64,000 nt of DNA from Scytonema sp045865695 (GCF_045865695.1 NZ_BAACAP010000249.1:96885-160884), one strand, 5' to 3'; counted from the stretch's first letter, positions 33,578 to 43,276 are shown. Notes: a model not told the origin generated them from the letters alone. Numbers and translations: made by a program.

Positions 33578-35107
33578 ATGCGAACCTGTACAGATCCAGC
33601 CAGTGCCACTTCTCTACCGAACGGCACAGTTGCCACATCTGCCACCCGCCCTAATTTTCCAATTAAACCGGGCAAACTATTCATTAACGGTGAATGGCGC
33701 GATGCTTCCAGTGGCAAAACGTTTGACGTAATCGACCCAACCACAGAGGAAGTAGTTGCCCAAATTGCGGAAGGTACAAAAGAGGACACTGAAGCTGCGA
33801 TCGCAGCTGCTCGCATCTCATTTGAACGCGGTTCCTGGGGACAAATGAGCGGTCACGAGCGGGGCGAAATCCTTTGGCGAGTGGGTGACTTGTTCCATAA
33901 GTACGGTGAAGAACTGGCATTTTTGCAGGCAAAAGAAATGGGACGGCTGTTTACCGACAGCATGGCGATCGATATTCCCCATCTGGCAAATGTGTTTCAC
34001 TACTTTGCAGGTTGGGCAAGCAAAATTGAAGGTTCGGTCAAACAAACCACCAAAGGATTGCACACCTACACCCTCCGGGAGCCTTTAGGCGTCATCGCTG
34101 CCATTACACCATTTAACTTTCCCTTAATTCTCTCAGTCCACAAGTTTGCCCCCGCGCTTGCGGCTGGCAATACAATCGTCCACAAACCTGCCTCCTCTAC
34201 ACCACTCTCTGCCATCAAAGTTGCGGAAATAATGCAGGAAGCAGGAGTGCCAGATGGAGTATTTAATCTAGTTCCGGGACCGGGAAGCACGGTTGGACAT
34301 ACGTTATCGACCCATCCCGATGTCCATAAAGTTGCTATTACGGGTTCAACAGCAAGTGGAATTCGGGTAATCAAAGATTCAGCAGACACACTGAAACATC
34401 TAACGATGGAGTTGGGCGGCAAGTCTGCCAACATTATCTTTGCTGATGCAGACCTGGATGCGGCAGCAGAAACTGCTTACTACGGGATGTTTTACAACAA
34501 AGGTGAGATTTGCTACGCTGGGTCGCGTATGTTGATTGAACGCTCGGTGTATAATGAAGTACTTGAGCGCGTAGTGGAGTGGGCAAAGCGAACCAAAGTG
34601 GGTGAGCCTCTCGATCCGGACAGTCAAATGGGACCGATTGCCAATCAGAGTGAGTACAACAACGTGCTGCGATATATGGATATTGGCAAACAAGATGGCG
34701 CACGGCTGGTTGCAGGCGGTAAAGCAGTAGATATTGGCACGGGTAAGGGCTACTTTGTGGAACCGACCGTGTTTGCGGATGTCAACAGCGATATGACGAT
34801 CGCTCGCGAAGAAACATTTGGTCCAATTCTTTCGGTGATTCCCTTTGACGATTTTGAGGATGCAATTCGCATTGCGAATAACAACCAATATGGCTTGGTT
34901 TCAGGTGTGCATACTCTTGACATCAAGAAAGCACATCGGGCTGCGACTCGTTTGAAAGCAGGAACGGTTTGGGTGAATACTTGGGGACATTTCGATCCAT
35001 CCAGTCCCTTTGGAGGCTACAAGATGAGCGGCTACGGACGGGAGAACGGCTGGGAGGCGTTGGAGTTTTATCTGCAAACCAAGACTGTTTGGGTAGACTT
35101 ATCATAA
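33578..35107 (+). CDS. NAD(P)-dependent aldehyde dehydrogenase
   Basis: 509 residues with the family's catalytic set: N180 (TPFNFP), K203 (HKPASSTP), E278 in MELGGKSAN and nucleophile C312 in GEICYAG. The FGGYKMSGYGREN tail motif is present. It oxidises an aldehyde to the acid; the substrate cannot be read. The ATG at 33578 has AGGAGA seven bases upstream. It is divergent from an HxlR regulator with a putative redox or electrophile-sensing cysteine and is followed 61 bp later by a dehydrogenase, so detoxification of reactive carbonyls is a sensible inference. Confidence 0.93.
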   Translation: MRTCTDPASATSLPNGTVATSATRPNFPIKPGKLFINGEWRDASSGKTFDVIDPTTEEVVAQIAEGTKEDTEAAIAAARISFERGSWGQMSGHERGEILWRVGDLFHKYGEELAFLQAKEMGRLFTDSMAIDIPHLANVFHYFAGWASKIEGSVKQTTKGLHTYTLREPLGVIAAITPFNFPLILSVHKFAPALAAGNTIVHKPASSTPLSAIKVAEIMQEAGVPDGVFNLVPGPGSTVGHTLSTHPDVHKVAITGSTASGIRVIKDSADTLKHLTMELGGKSANIIFADADLDAAAETAYYGMFYNKGEICYAGSRMLIERSVYNEVLERVVEWAKRTKVGEPLDPDSQMGPIANQSEYNNVLRYMDIGKQDGARLVAGGKAVDIGTGKGYFVEPTVFADVNSDMTIAREETFGPILSVIPFDDFEDAIRIANNNQYGLVSGVHTLDIKKAHRAATRLKAGTVWVNTWGHFDPSSPFGGYKMSGYGRENGWEALEFYLQTKTVWVDLS

Positions 35108-35168
35108 TTTGCAACCATTTAGCGAGCGCTTAACAAATTAGCATTGATTGCAACAAAAAGGAAAAAAC

Positions 35169-35885
35169 ATGGACTTACAAAACAAAGTTGTTCTAATTAC
35201 AGGTGCAAGTAGTGGCATTGGTAAAGCCATCGCCCAAGACCTTGACAAAGCTGGAATGAGACTGGTGTTGACTGCCCGCTCTCAAGACAAACTTAATGAA
35301 CTGGCTTCCTCCCTCCAACAGGCGAAAGTCATTGCAGGAGCTATCACCGATCCAGATGTACCTCAAAAATTGCTCGACACTACTCTTGAAACGTTTGGTC
35401 AACTGGATGTGGTCATTAATAATGCTGGTGTAATGACTGTTGGGGCAATCGAAGACGTGGATATTGAAGCGATCTGTGAGATGGTGCGGCTCAATGTGGA
35501 GTCAGTCTATCGGATGGCTTACACGGTTTTGCGTCATTTCAAAACAATAGGCAGTGGATTTCTAATCAATACATCTAGCATCGCTGGGCTAAAGACTGCG
35601 TCTCAATACGGTGCATACAACGGCACGAAATATGCAATCGAGGCGTTTACTGACGCCTTACGAATGGAACTGGCAGGAACCGGAGTCAAAGTGTCAGCGC
35701 TCGCCCCCGGTACAGTAGCTACAGGTTTATACGATCGCTGGAGCCAGGAAGACAAAACCTACGTTACTTCGGGGGGTGCTTTGCAACCGGAAAATATTGC
35801 TCGTTGTGTCCGGTTTATTCTGGAACAGCCCGATGGTGTCCTGATTCCTCGAATGCTGGTAGTTCCGACTAATCAACCTGTTTAA
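35169..35885 (+). CDS. Short-chain dehydrogenase/reductase
   Basis: 238 residues of the classical SDR fold: cofactor motif TGASSGIG (11-18), NNAG near 84, catalytic S in NTSS (about 136) and Y150-x3-K154. It probably reduces or oxidises a small carbonyl or alcohol with NADP(H). The ATG at 35169 follows AAGGAAAAAAC. It is likely co-transcribed with the aldehyde dehydrogenase, and an F420-type oxidoreductase remnant follows immediately. The clade is similar to the stress-associated YdfG/clavulanate-dehydrogenase-like members, but I cannot assign a substrate. Confidence 0.9.
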   Translation: MDLQNKVVLITGASSGIGKAIAQDLDKAGMRLVLTARSQDKLNELASSLQQAKVIAGAITDPDVPQKLLDTTLETFGQLDVVINNAGVMTVGAIEDVDIEAICEMVRLNVESVYRMAYTVLRHFKTIGSGFLINTSSIAGLKTASQYGAYNGTKYAIEAFTDALRMELAGTGVKVSALAPGTVATGLYDRWSQEDKTYVTSGGALQPENIARCVRFILEQPDGVLIPRMLVVPTNQPV

Positions 35886-35904
35886 GCAGATACTCTTTAG
35901 TATC

Positions 35905-36264
35905 GTCAATGCTTTGCTACCTGATATGAGCGGAATGGCAGTTGGTACGACAACCTCAGCCGCTGAAGAAATTGCCAAACTTTCTCCTGGTGCTCGTGTT
36001 GTCGAAGCACTGCCAACTTTTGCAGAAGTCCTCAATTCCCCTTCACGTCTCTTTGGTGACCAACTTACAACAGTGTTTTACAGTGGCGACGACGAGGAAG
36101 CAAAACAGGTTGTGGCAGATTTGTTGCACGAGATTGATGTTGAGCCGATTGATGCCGGACCACTCAAGAACGCACGCTATGTTGAACCTGCTATGATGCT
36201 TCTGATTCAGTTGGCTTATACTCAAAAACTGGGACAAGTCTGTTTTAAGCTGTTGCGACGCTGA
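35905..36264 (+). pseudogene. C-terminal remnant of an NADPH:F420-reductase-like oxidoreductase
   Basis: The frame reads VNALLPDMSGMAVGTTTSAA, then VFYSGDDEEAKQVVADLL and DAGPLKNARYVEPAMMLL, which is the second half of the NADP-oxidoreductase/F420-dependent family. The N-terminal Rossmann segment with its glycine motif is missing; the frame starts 20 bp after the SDR stop, with no ATG before residue M of LLPDM. It is probably a deletion product. A 116-codon frame could still be translated from TTG 35914, but would lack cofactor binding. Confidence 0.75.
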
Positions 36265-36619
36265 GATGTTAGCGCAACAGCTTAATTACTCCCTTTCTGC
36301 TCTAAAATTACTGATTTTGTGGGGTGGATAATGCCACCCTGTGTCTATAGGTAATATAGCTGGCGGTTCGGGAGTAATATCAATTTGAAAAAAGAATGTT
36401 ACAACTCGTTGAGTGAAATTCAGTTCAAATTAAAAATCGTATTATTTTATACTTAATAAGCGCGAATCCTCACTCCGTGAGTGGTTCCAAGTTCCCAAGT
36501 TCCCAATCGCGAATTTCTAATCCTCAAGAGGATATATGCCAAAGAGTCGCTGTAAAGCGATCGCGATCGCGCTAGTTTGAGTAAATAGTGCGTTATTTTA
36601 ATTTAAAAAACTTAAATAA
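36265..36619. other. Intergenic interval with repeats
   Basis: 36376-36421 is a diverged inverted copy of about 9589-9636 (ACTCAACGAGTTGTAACATT wording when reverse-complemented). Two overlapping HIP1-type GCGATCGC sites lie near 36556. No gene was seen. Confidence 0.6.
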
Positions 36620-37789
36620 ATGAATCCGACTTTAACAGTACCAGGTAACCAGCCCATTAGTTCTGAAACACAAAACGTTCTTACCAAAGAACAAATACCT
36701 GGGAAGCAACTCATCATTTTGATTTTGGAAATGCTTTTAGCATTACCCTTTAGTATACTCTTGGCAAAATTCCATATTGGTGGAGTCGCCTGGATATTTG
36801 GCGGCATTATCTCTGGGGCTATACTACTTCAGACATATCGCATTATTTACAATAATACCCCAAAACCTAACCGGGCAGCTAGAAAGACGGGGATGGCACT
36901 TGTGGGACTCAACGTTGGGTTTTCCATCTCTCACGGTCATTTGACCAACGCTGTATCAAGTTTTCCCGTGTTTGCTTTTCTGACCTTTTTCTTGCTGTTA
37001 TGTGGTACTTTTATTGGTTATATTTACTCTCGTTTAAGTAAAACAAATTTGTTAACAGCGCTATTAGCTACAGTACCAGGTGGTGTTGGTATGATGTCAG
37101 CGATCGCAGCAGATTATAACCGCAATGTTCCTTTGGTAGCAATGGTTCAAGCGATTCGCGTGACTACCGTAGTTTTTTTGATTCCCTTAATTGCTAGGAT
37201 GTTATCCGGAAATCAAATTTATTCACCAACACTTCCAGTTTCAGGAACTTTGCTCAACCTCGAACCAACACAATTAGGATTATTATTAATATCCCTCTTA
37301 TTTGGCATTTTGGGAGTTTATATTGCTGTCTTCTGCAAAATTCCTGCAGGTGAGTTTTTCGGTGCAATAGTTGCTGGTATAGCCTTTAATCCAACATTAA
37401 ATCTATTGCCTTTGGCAGGTCATATCGATTATGCTCTACCACCATTAGTTAACATAATAGGACAAATGCTGTTAGGAATTACCATTGGCGAGTACTGGGG
37501 TGACAAACCAACTTTAGGCAAAAAGAGCATAGCTTATGCTTTTGTGTCTGTAGCAATGACCTTACTAACTGGCGTTGCAGCCACAGTTCTTGCTATGCAA
37601 TTAACTTCTTGGGATTGGTTAACCTGTCTTTTAGTAACTGCTCCTGGTGGCTCGGCAGAAATGATTCTAGTTGCTTTAGCTCTACATCATAATGTAGAAA
37701 TCGTCACAGCAGGTCATTTAGTACGATTAATTGCGATTAACAGTTCTCTTCCCCTATGGCTTTATTTATTTCAAAGGCTTGATAGCTAG
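36620..37789 (+). CDS. AbrB-family membrane protein (putative transporter)
   Basis: 389 residues with about ten membrane helices in two internally duplicated halves. The duplication shows as VPGGVGMMSAIAAD near residue 155 and APGGSAEMILVALAL near 345. This family (COG3180-type AbrB; unrelated to the AbrB DNA-binding regulators) is annotated as ammonia monooxygenase-like or regulator by old error; transport of an organic anion or similar solute is more plausible. The first 28 residues are hydrophilic. It is monocistronic, with unrelated neighbours. Confidence 0.8.
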   Translation: MNPTLTVPGNQPISSETQNVLTKEQIPGKQLIILILEMLLALPFSILLAKFHIGGVAWIFGGIISGAILLQTYRIIYNNTPKPNRAARKTGMALVGLNVGFSISHGHLTNAVSSFPVFAFLTFFLLLCGTFIGYIYSRLSKTNLLTALLATVPGGVGMMSAIAADYNRNVPLVAMVQAIRVTTVVFLIPLIARMLSGNQIYSPTLPVSGTLLNLEPTQLGLLLISLLFGILGVYIAVFCKIPAGEFFGAIVAGIAFNPTLNLLPLAGHIDYALPPLVNIIGQMLLGITIGEYWGDKPTLGKKSIAYAFVSVAMTLLTGVAATVLAMQLTSWDWLTCLLVTAPGGSAEMILVALALHHNVEIVTAGHLVRLIAINSSLPLWLYLFQRLDS

Positions 37790-37794
37790 TACTA

Positions 37795-37976
37795 ATGACA
37801 ATTGACCAATGACTAATGACCAATGACTAATATAGCAATTCCCACTTCCGTGAGGTACATCGAAAAAATAATTAACCGCAGATGGACGCAGATGGACGCG
37901 GATGAATTTGTACCTCAGCAGACTGGGAAACGCTATAACTAATGACAAATGACTAATGACAAATGACAATTGACAA
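37795..37976. repeat. TGACTAA/ATGACAA short-repeat runs flanking an inserted element
   Basis: Runs of AATGAC(C/A/T)A-type heptamers lie on both sides (about 37795-37830 and 37938-37976) of the inverted-repeat element at 37831-37937, as if the element had landed in a heptamer array. Confidence 0.7.
37831..37937. mobile_element. 107-bp inverted-repeat element
   Basis: The ends (TATAGCAATTCCCACTTCCG... and ...CAGACTGGGAAACGCTATA) are imperfect inverted repeats of 29 bp meeting at GAGGTACA/TGTACCTC. The centre has two tandem GCAGATGGAC units. Parts recur at 1526-1558 and 54334-54403. Confidence 0.6.
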
Positions 37977-40900
37977 CTATTGAGTCAACATCATAACTTG
38001 CTCAAAATCAAAATTATCAACCAAAACTTTTAATGCTTGTCTCAAATATGTTTGTTCCTCTGAAATTTCTGCTATTAATCGAAAAATGAGTTCATCATTG
38101 CCTTGGCAAGCAGCATTGTGAAGTTGTACTACCCAATCTCTAGGCATACTTGCTATTTGCTCTGCCAAAGAAGTAGAACTAGAAATAAATGTACGATGAG
38201 ATGACCCAATATCTCCATTCTGACAATCTTCTTTATAAAGATACTGCACGCCTAAATATTTGCTTATTTTTGCCAAGAGTTCTTTCTCTTGAAATGGTTT
38301 ACTTAAAAGGTCATCGCAACCAGCGCTCAGTATTTTGTGTTTGTCTTCTTCAAAGGCGCTAGCTGTGAGGGCAATGATGATAGTTTTGGCTTGGAAGTTC
38401 CCGAACATTAATTGCTTTTCCCTTTCCTTAATCAATCTAGTTGCTTCATAACCATCCATCATTGGCATCCGCATATCCATAAAAATTAAGTGAGGTCGCC
38501 AGTTTTCCCAAATCGCTAGGGCTTCTTGTCCGTTGGTCACTTCTTGTACTTGGAAACCAATACTAGAAAGAAGTTTGACGAGTAGCAAACGGTTGGTTTG
38601 CCTGTCCTCAACAACTAAAATTTTATAAGACGGTTCTCCTAGAGCTAAACTAATAACTTGTTTGGGTGTCAACTCATTAGAAATATTTACTTGTTCTTCA
38701 GTTGTTTCTTGTGCCGAAATAGTAAAGCTGAACTGACTTCCAACGCCTAACGTGCTACTAACCCAGATTTGTCCCCCCATAATTTCTACAAATTTATAAC
38801 TGATGGATAAACCCAAACCAGTTCCTTGTCCGGATTTTAGACCAGTTGTGGTTTGTCCAAAAGCTTGAAATAACCGCTCGAACTCTTCTTGGCGAATACC
38901 AAGTCCCGTGTCTATTACTTCAAATAAGATATAGAAAGAAGAAGAAAGGGGAAGGGGGAGAGAGGAAGAGACAGAGGGAAATACCTTGTTTTTGTATCCT
39001 TTTGTCCCTTTATCTCCTTCTAGTACTACGGAAATCCGCAATTTGACGCTTCCTTGTGAAGTAAATTTGATGGCATTATCAAGCAAGTTAATGAGTACTT
39101 GACGAAGTTTGCTCTCATCAGCTCTAATGTATTGAGGAACTTCTGTAGTGCGCTCAAAAATGAGGTGTAAATTTTTAGATTGTGCCTTGAGTGCTAGCAT
39201 TCCCTCTAAGCTACTAAGCAATCGGTATAAGTCAAAGTAATTTTCATTTAACGTGACTCGTCCTGCTTCAATCTTGGACATTTGTAAAATATCGTTAATC
39301 AAGTCCAACAAATGTTCGCCACTACGATTGATGATTTTGAGATATTGCTGATATTCGGCAGATATAGAGTTGTTATGGTTCATAAGTTGCGTAAAGCCCA
39401 AAATGGCATTAAGCGGTGTTCTTAACTCATGGCTCATATTTGCTAAAAATTCGCTTTTAGCACGGTTGGCTGCATCAGCAGTTTCTTTGGCTGTTTTGAG
39501 TTCGGCGGATTGCTTTTGGGTTTGCTCTAAAAGTTCTGCTTGTTGAATGGCGACTCCTAACTGTGCTCCAATTTGAACGAGCATTTTAATTTCAGCTTCT
39601 TTCCATTGATAGGGACCAGAGTTTTGATATGTTGCTAACAGTCCCCACAGTTGATTGCTGCAATATATGGGAACTATAATGTAGGCGCGTGCTTGAAATT
39701 GTTCTAAGAATTCTACATAGCAACGGTCAAAGCCTGCTGTATAAATGTCTGGTACACATCGGTAACTTGTTCCAGAACGATAAATTCCACCTTGGTTCTC
39801 ATATAGATAGGTGTCTTGTATGACTTCATTTGCATCGCCCATTTCTTTCACAGTGCAATTATCGCGTTCGATCGCATTCTGTGTAAGTTTTGGCTGATTT
39901 TTTTGAGATGATATCAGTTTTCGCCATCCTTGGGCTACTGATTCCGCAACAACTTCTCCACTCCAGTCTGGATTAAAACGATAAACCATCACGCGATCGC
40001 AATTCAACACTTGTCGCAGTTCTTGTGTTGTCGCACTAAAAATTTGCTTGATTTCTAGAGTTTGACGCATCCGTTGAATGACGAAGGCAATAGCCTTTTC
40101 TCGTTTTATACTTGAGGCGAGTAATTCTTCTGCTTGTTTTCTTTGAGTGATATCGCTTAAAGTACAAACAACCCTCTCAACACTTCCATCTTTGGCTATT
40201 TCGGGATCTGCATTGACAAGTAACCAACGTTCTTTTTGGCTTTGAGAATGCTTGATACCTACGACAACATTCTGAATTGAAGTTTTTAAAGCAATGGCTT
40301 GTTGCACGGGTAATTCTGTTTTTGAAAAGCTTGTACCATCTTCACGTAGCAATGACTGCTCGCCAAACACTTGGGGTTGTTTATTTTCTTCCTGAAGAGC
40401 GAGTAAATGAATAGCTGCTTGATTGCTAATGAGAATTTCTGCATTTGCGTTCAGCAATAAAACCCCCACCTGCATCTTTTGAATGAGTGTCCGGAAGCGC
40501 TTTTCACTCTCTTCCAAAGCTTGTTGCTGAAATAATTGAGCTGTTATGTATTGCTCTATTAAGGAAGTTAACAGGGCTAGGAGCAAAAGTAATAGTGTTG
40601 CAACTCCAATTATCGTAGCTAACTTTGACTGAGTGACTAGCGATGATGCTTGAACTGGCATATTGACAACTTGTTTAAAATGAGTTGCCCTCATTCCGGT
40701 ATAGTGCATACCGCTAATGGCAACTCCCATTAATAAGGCGCTGCCAAGTTTTTGCCAAATCACTCCTTTCAATTGACGATTTTGCAGCCTAAACGCCAGC
40801 CATAGAGCAGCAAAAGAAGCAATTATTGCGATCGCAATTGATAAACTAACCAACCACCAGTCATACTTTATGCTTGCTTGAAGCCGCATGGCTGCCATAC

Positions 40901-41279
40901 CCGTGTAATGCATACCCGCAATTGCAATTCCCATGCAAATGCCACCAGTGATAACAAGCGGTACATTGACAGATTGACTTAGCAACCACAAAGCCAGACC
41001 GGATGCTACAATCGAACACAGTAGCGAGAGCAAGGTTATCTTTAGATCGTAGTTAACAGGTTGAGGCAACTGGAAAGCTAGCATAGCAATAAAATGCATC
41101 GCCCAAATTCCAGCACCCATGACAATAGATCCCCCAAGCAACCATTGCAGTCGTCGCCATTTCGAGGCAAGGGTGACTCGACCCGACAAATCTAGGGCTG
41201 TGTATGAGGCGATCGCTGCAATTATGAAAGAAAGTATGACTAATGGTAAGTTATAAGTGCCTATTAATTCGGGGTACAT
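37977..41279 (-). CDS. MHYT-domain hybrid histidine kinase
   Basis: 1100 residues. The N-terminal MHYT membrane sensor has seven helices with MHFIAML and two MHYTGM motifs (metal, O2/CO/NO sensing proposed for the family). It is followed by PAS (about 255-375), a phytochrome-type GAF (about 400-570), HisKA (NMSHELRTPLNAILGF), an ATPase domain with DTGLGI, and a receiver (LIFMDMRMPMMDG). A short unclassified C-terminal helical stretch, possibly Hpt-like, ends the protein. The GAF keeps a Cys at the bilin site (C520) but is followed by Tyr, not His. The ATPase domain has an insert of Gly/Lys/Ser/Pro-rich low-complexity sequence just before the DTGLGI box. It is monocistronic. Confidence 0.92.
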   Translation of the reverse strand: MYPELIGTYNLPLVILSFIIAAIASYTALDLSGRVTLASKWRRLQWLLGGSIVMGAGIWAMHFIAMLAFQLPQPVNYDLKITLLSLLCSIVASGLALWLLSQSVNVPLVITGGICMGIAIAGMHYTGMAAMRLQASIKYDWWLVSLSIAIAIIASFAALWLAFRLQNRQLKGVIWQKLGSALLMGVAISGMHYTGMRATHFKQVVNMPVQASSLVTQSKLATIIGVATLLLLLLALLTSLIEQYITAQLFQQQALEESEKRFRTLIQKMQVGVLLLNANAEILISNQAAIHLLALQEENKQPQVFGEQSLLREDGTSFSKTELPVQQAIALKTSIQNVVVGIKHSQSQKERWLLVNADPEIAKDGSVERVVCTLSDITQRKQAEELLASSIKREKAIAFVIQRMRQTLEIKQIFSATTQELRQVLNCDRVMVYRFNPDWSGEVVAESVAQGWRKLISSQKNQPKLTQNAIERDNCTVKEMGDANEVIQDTYLYENQGGIYRSGTSYRCVPDIYTAGFDRCYVEFLEQFQARAYIIVPIYCSNQLWGLLATYQNSGPYQWKEAEIKMLVQIGAQLGVAIQQAELLEQTQKQSAELKTAKETADAANRAKSEFLANMSHELRTPLNAILGFTQLMNHNNSISAEYQQYLKIINRSGEHLLDLINDILQMSKIEAGRVTLNENYFDLYRLLSSLEGMLALKAQSKNLHLIFERTTEVPQYIRADESKLRQVLINLLDNAIKFTSQGSVKLRISVVLEGDKGTKGYKNKVFPSVSSSLPLPLSSSFYILFEVIDTGLGIRQEEFERLFQAFGQTTTGLKSGQGTGLGLSISYKFVEIMGGQIWVSSTLGVGSQFSFTISAQETTEEQVNISNELTPKQVISLALGEPSYKILVVEDRQTNRLLLVKLLSSIGFQVQEVTNGQEALAIWENWRPHLIFMDMRMPMMDGYEATRLIKEREKQLMFGNFQAKTIIIALTASAFEEDKHKILSAGCDDLLSKPFQEKELLAKISKYLGVQYLYKEDCQNGDIGSSHRTFISSSTSLAEQIASMPRDWVVQLHNAACQGNDELIFRLIAEISEEQTYLRQALKVLVDNFDFEQVMMLTQ

Positions 41280-41682
41280 ATTTTTTTGAGAAATAAATTG
41301 AAATAATTACTTTTTTAAGCATATTAGATTAGCCTTTGGTCGGTCAATTTCCGATTTTTCACGCAGATTTTTTTTTATTAAAATATAATTCGGAGTTTTT
41401 TGAGAAAAAATGCGTAAAACAGCATCTTTGTCAACAAACACACTTAACTAAAATCAAATACGGAATTGTTGCACCAATTGGAAAGCTTTTGCCCGGTAAA
41501 ATGTCAAATGCCATATGTTAGGAGTAACCCAATAAATCTTAATTGCACTGCACTACCAATCTTATCCTAACTGGTCATTGCTTCCTCACACAATCCTTAT
41601 GTAAAATTCCCGATACCCACGGATGCCAAAAAATACTGTAATTTCTGATGCTGGAAATATTGCATCAGGGTAACAAGACAAC
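41280..41682. other. AT-rich interval upstream of the transpeptidase/lysozyme gene
   Basis: No coding frame. It holds the phased direct repeat at 41584-41601 and a poly-T stretch at about 41370; both flanking genes are transcribed away from it. Confidence 0.6.
41584..41601 (+). promoter_or_regulatory. Phased direct repeat CCTCACA-N4-CCTTATG
   Basis: Matches the 11-bp-phased heptamers of 8377-9459 in its first half and roughly in its second. It lies 82 bp before the transpeptidase/lysozyme ATG, a fitting operator position. Confidence 0.35.
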
Positions 41683-42993
41683 ATGGATTTAGCCACCTAC
41701 TCTACTAATTTAAAGCTCTCTCAACTCCCTAAAGAACTGATAATAGAAGTGCAGGAATGTTTAAGCGATGGAGGTTACTTTGTAACCATTAATGGCATTG
41801 CTGACGCGGCTACACAGCAGGCATTTGCTGACTTTAAAACAGCATCGTACTTACAAGAGCCTGAATATCTCGGAGCGAGCACAGCTAAAGCATTACTGAA
41901 ACTCAAGAACACTACCACCCCCCAACCTCAACTAGGATTGAACTACTTGAGATTAACCCGAACTCCGGAGAAAGACCAGTTTGGTTGCCAAGCCCTTAAA
42001 CTCCAGTATTTTAAAAATGGTCAAGTGGTTGATGAAATAAATATGCGTTCGGGACAGCCATCAAAGCAGTACTTCCGCAAAGGAATAGATAGCATCTCAG
42101 GTAGTGGCGAACCTCTACCAGAAGGACGTTGGAGAATAGAAAATCTTTTTTGGGCTGGTGGTAAAGACAACTGGAATGCCAGTCACGGCGAGGGTATTGG
42201 TCCAGTTAGCGTTCCTTTAACTTATGATGGACCCGGTACAACGGGACGCTCTGCAATTGTCATTCATAACGACCACAATGCTAACCAAGGAAAATCTGGT
42301 TCTGTTGGATGTCCGGTTACTTATGAGTTAAACGACATGAGAAAAGTCGTTGCGTGGTTGCGCGATACCGATCCAAGATACTTATACGTAGATTGGAACC
42401 TTGGCAGTTGTCCCTCCGTATATGCAGTCCTTCAAGTTTCAAACAATCTTCCTCGTGTCGGAGTAGAACTTATCAGAAAGTTTGAAAGCTGTTTCCTTGA
42501 TGCTTATCCCGACCCACTTTCAGGTAATGAACCTATCACAATAGGCTGGGGATGTACTATCAAGGAAGATGGATCTTCATGGCAGATTGGCGATCGCATC
42601 ACTCAAGAGCGAGCAGATAAATTATTAATCTTGCAGCTAGGCGATCGGTACGTGAGAGATTTAGAACAAAGCGTTCCTTTTTGGGAACAGATGAATGAAA
42701 ACCAAAAAGGAGCATTGCTCTGTTTTGGTTACAACTTAGGTAGTAAATTTATGACCGAGGGCGATTTTGATTCTATTCGTCGTATCCTCAAAAACAAGCA
42801 ATGGGAAGAACTCCCCGCAATACTGTCCTTGTATCGCAATCCTGGAACCCATGTAGAACTAGGTTTAAAGCGTCGTCGGTATGCAGAAGGGTTAGTTTGG
42901 CAGGGTTTTAGCGTAGAAGAAGCTTACGGTAAAGCGATGGCGATTGTACAAATTAGCGAGCATCTCATTCCTGCTGCAAGAATAACACGATAG
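41683..42993 (+). CDS. Fusion of an L,D-transpeptidase-like domain and GH24 lysozyme
   Basis: 436 residues without a signal peptide. Residues 1-75 look like a peptidoglycan-binding helical domain. A middle domain has the HNDHN...SGSVGC pattern (C210) resembling the catalytic HxxxxxxxSxGC of YkuD-type L,D-transpeptidases, here followed by PV instead of the usual R/W. The C-terminal domain (about 258-425) is phage-type lysozyme: E268 in RKFES, D277 in AYPDP and T286 in ITIGWG, matching the E-D-T catalytic triad of T4-like enzymes with a four-residue insertion. Two cell-wall enzymes in one cytosolic protein suggest an endolysin, tailocin component or secreted effector. No phage structural genes are nearby. 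Confidence 0.78.
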   Translation: MDLATYSTNLKLSQLPKELIIEVQECLSDGGYFVTINGIADAATQQAFADFKTASYLQEPEYLGASTAKALLKLKNTTTPQPQLGLNYLRLTRTPEKDQFGCQALKLQYFKNGQVVDEINMRSGQPSKQYFRKGIDSISGSGEPLPEGRWRIENLFWAGGKDNWNASHGEGIGPVSVPLTYDGPGTTGRSAIVIHNDHNANQGKSGSVGCPVTYELNDMRKVVAWLRDTDPRYLYVDWNLGSCPSVYAVLQVSNNLPRVGVELIRKFESCFLDAYPDPLSGNEPITIGWGCTIKEDGSSWQIGDRITQERADKLLILQLGDRYVRDLEQSVPFWEQMNENQKGALLCFGYNLGSKFMTEGDFDSIRRILKNKQWEELPAILSLYRNPGTHVELGLKRRRYAEGLVWQGFSVEEAYGKAMAIVQISEHLIPAARITR

Positions 42994-43037
42994 GAAATCT
43001 TTTAGTGAGTATTCCCCCATTTAATACTCTGTAGCTT

Positions 43038-43066
43038 CTCGTTCCCAGCCTCTGGCTGGGAACGAG
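43038..43066. repeat. 13-bp perfect palindrome (CTCGTTCCCAGCC/GGCTGGGAACGAG)
   Basis: Arms separated by TCT, 45 bp after the lysozyme-fusion stop. It is a common type of cyanobacterial dispersed palindrome. It is not followed by a T-run, so a terminator role is uncertain. Confidence 0.65.
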
Positions 43067-43276
43067 GTGAGAGGTCGGACTGACTGTTCGTCAACAGCAT
43101 CCTTAAAAGAAGTCGGGGGATCTAACTTTTCACAAATGATTTAGGATTGCATATCCTGTTCTGGTTTTTATACTTCTAGTATTTACTCCGAAACATCTCC
43201 TACTGAAGTTAGAGTTTAGAGGAACTAATATAGAAGGCACTGCTGAATATCGAGTTGCATTAGCTAACTAATAAAA

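Noticed and set aside
33478..33816. N-terminal extension of the HxlR regulator
   Set aside because: The extension overlaps the divergent aldehyde dehydrogenase start and has no family-like sequence.
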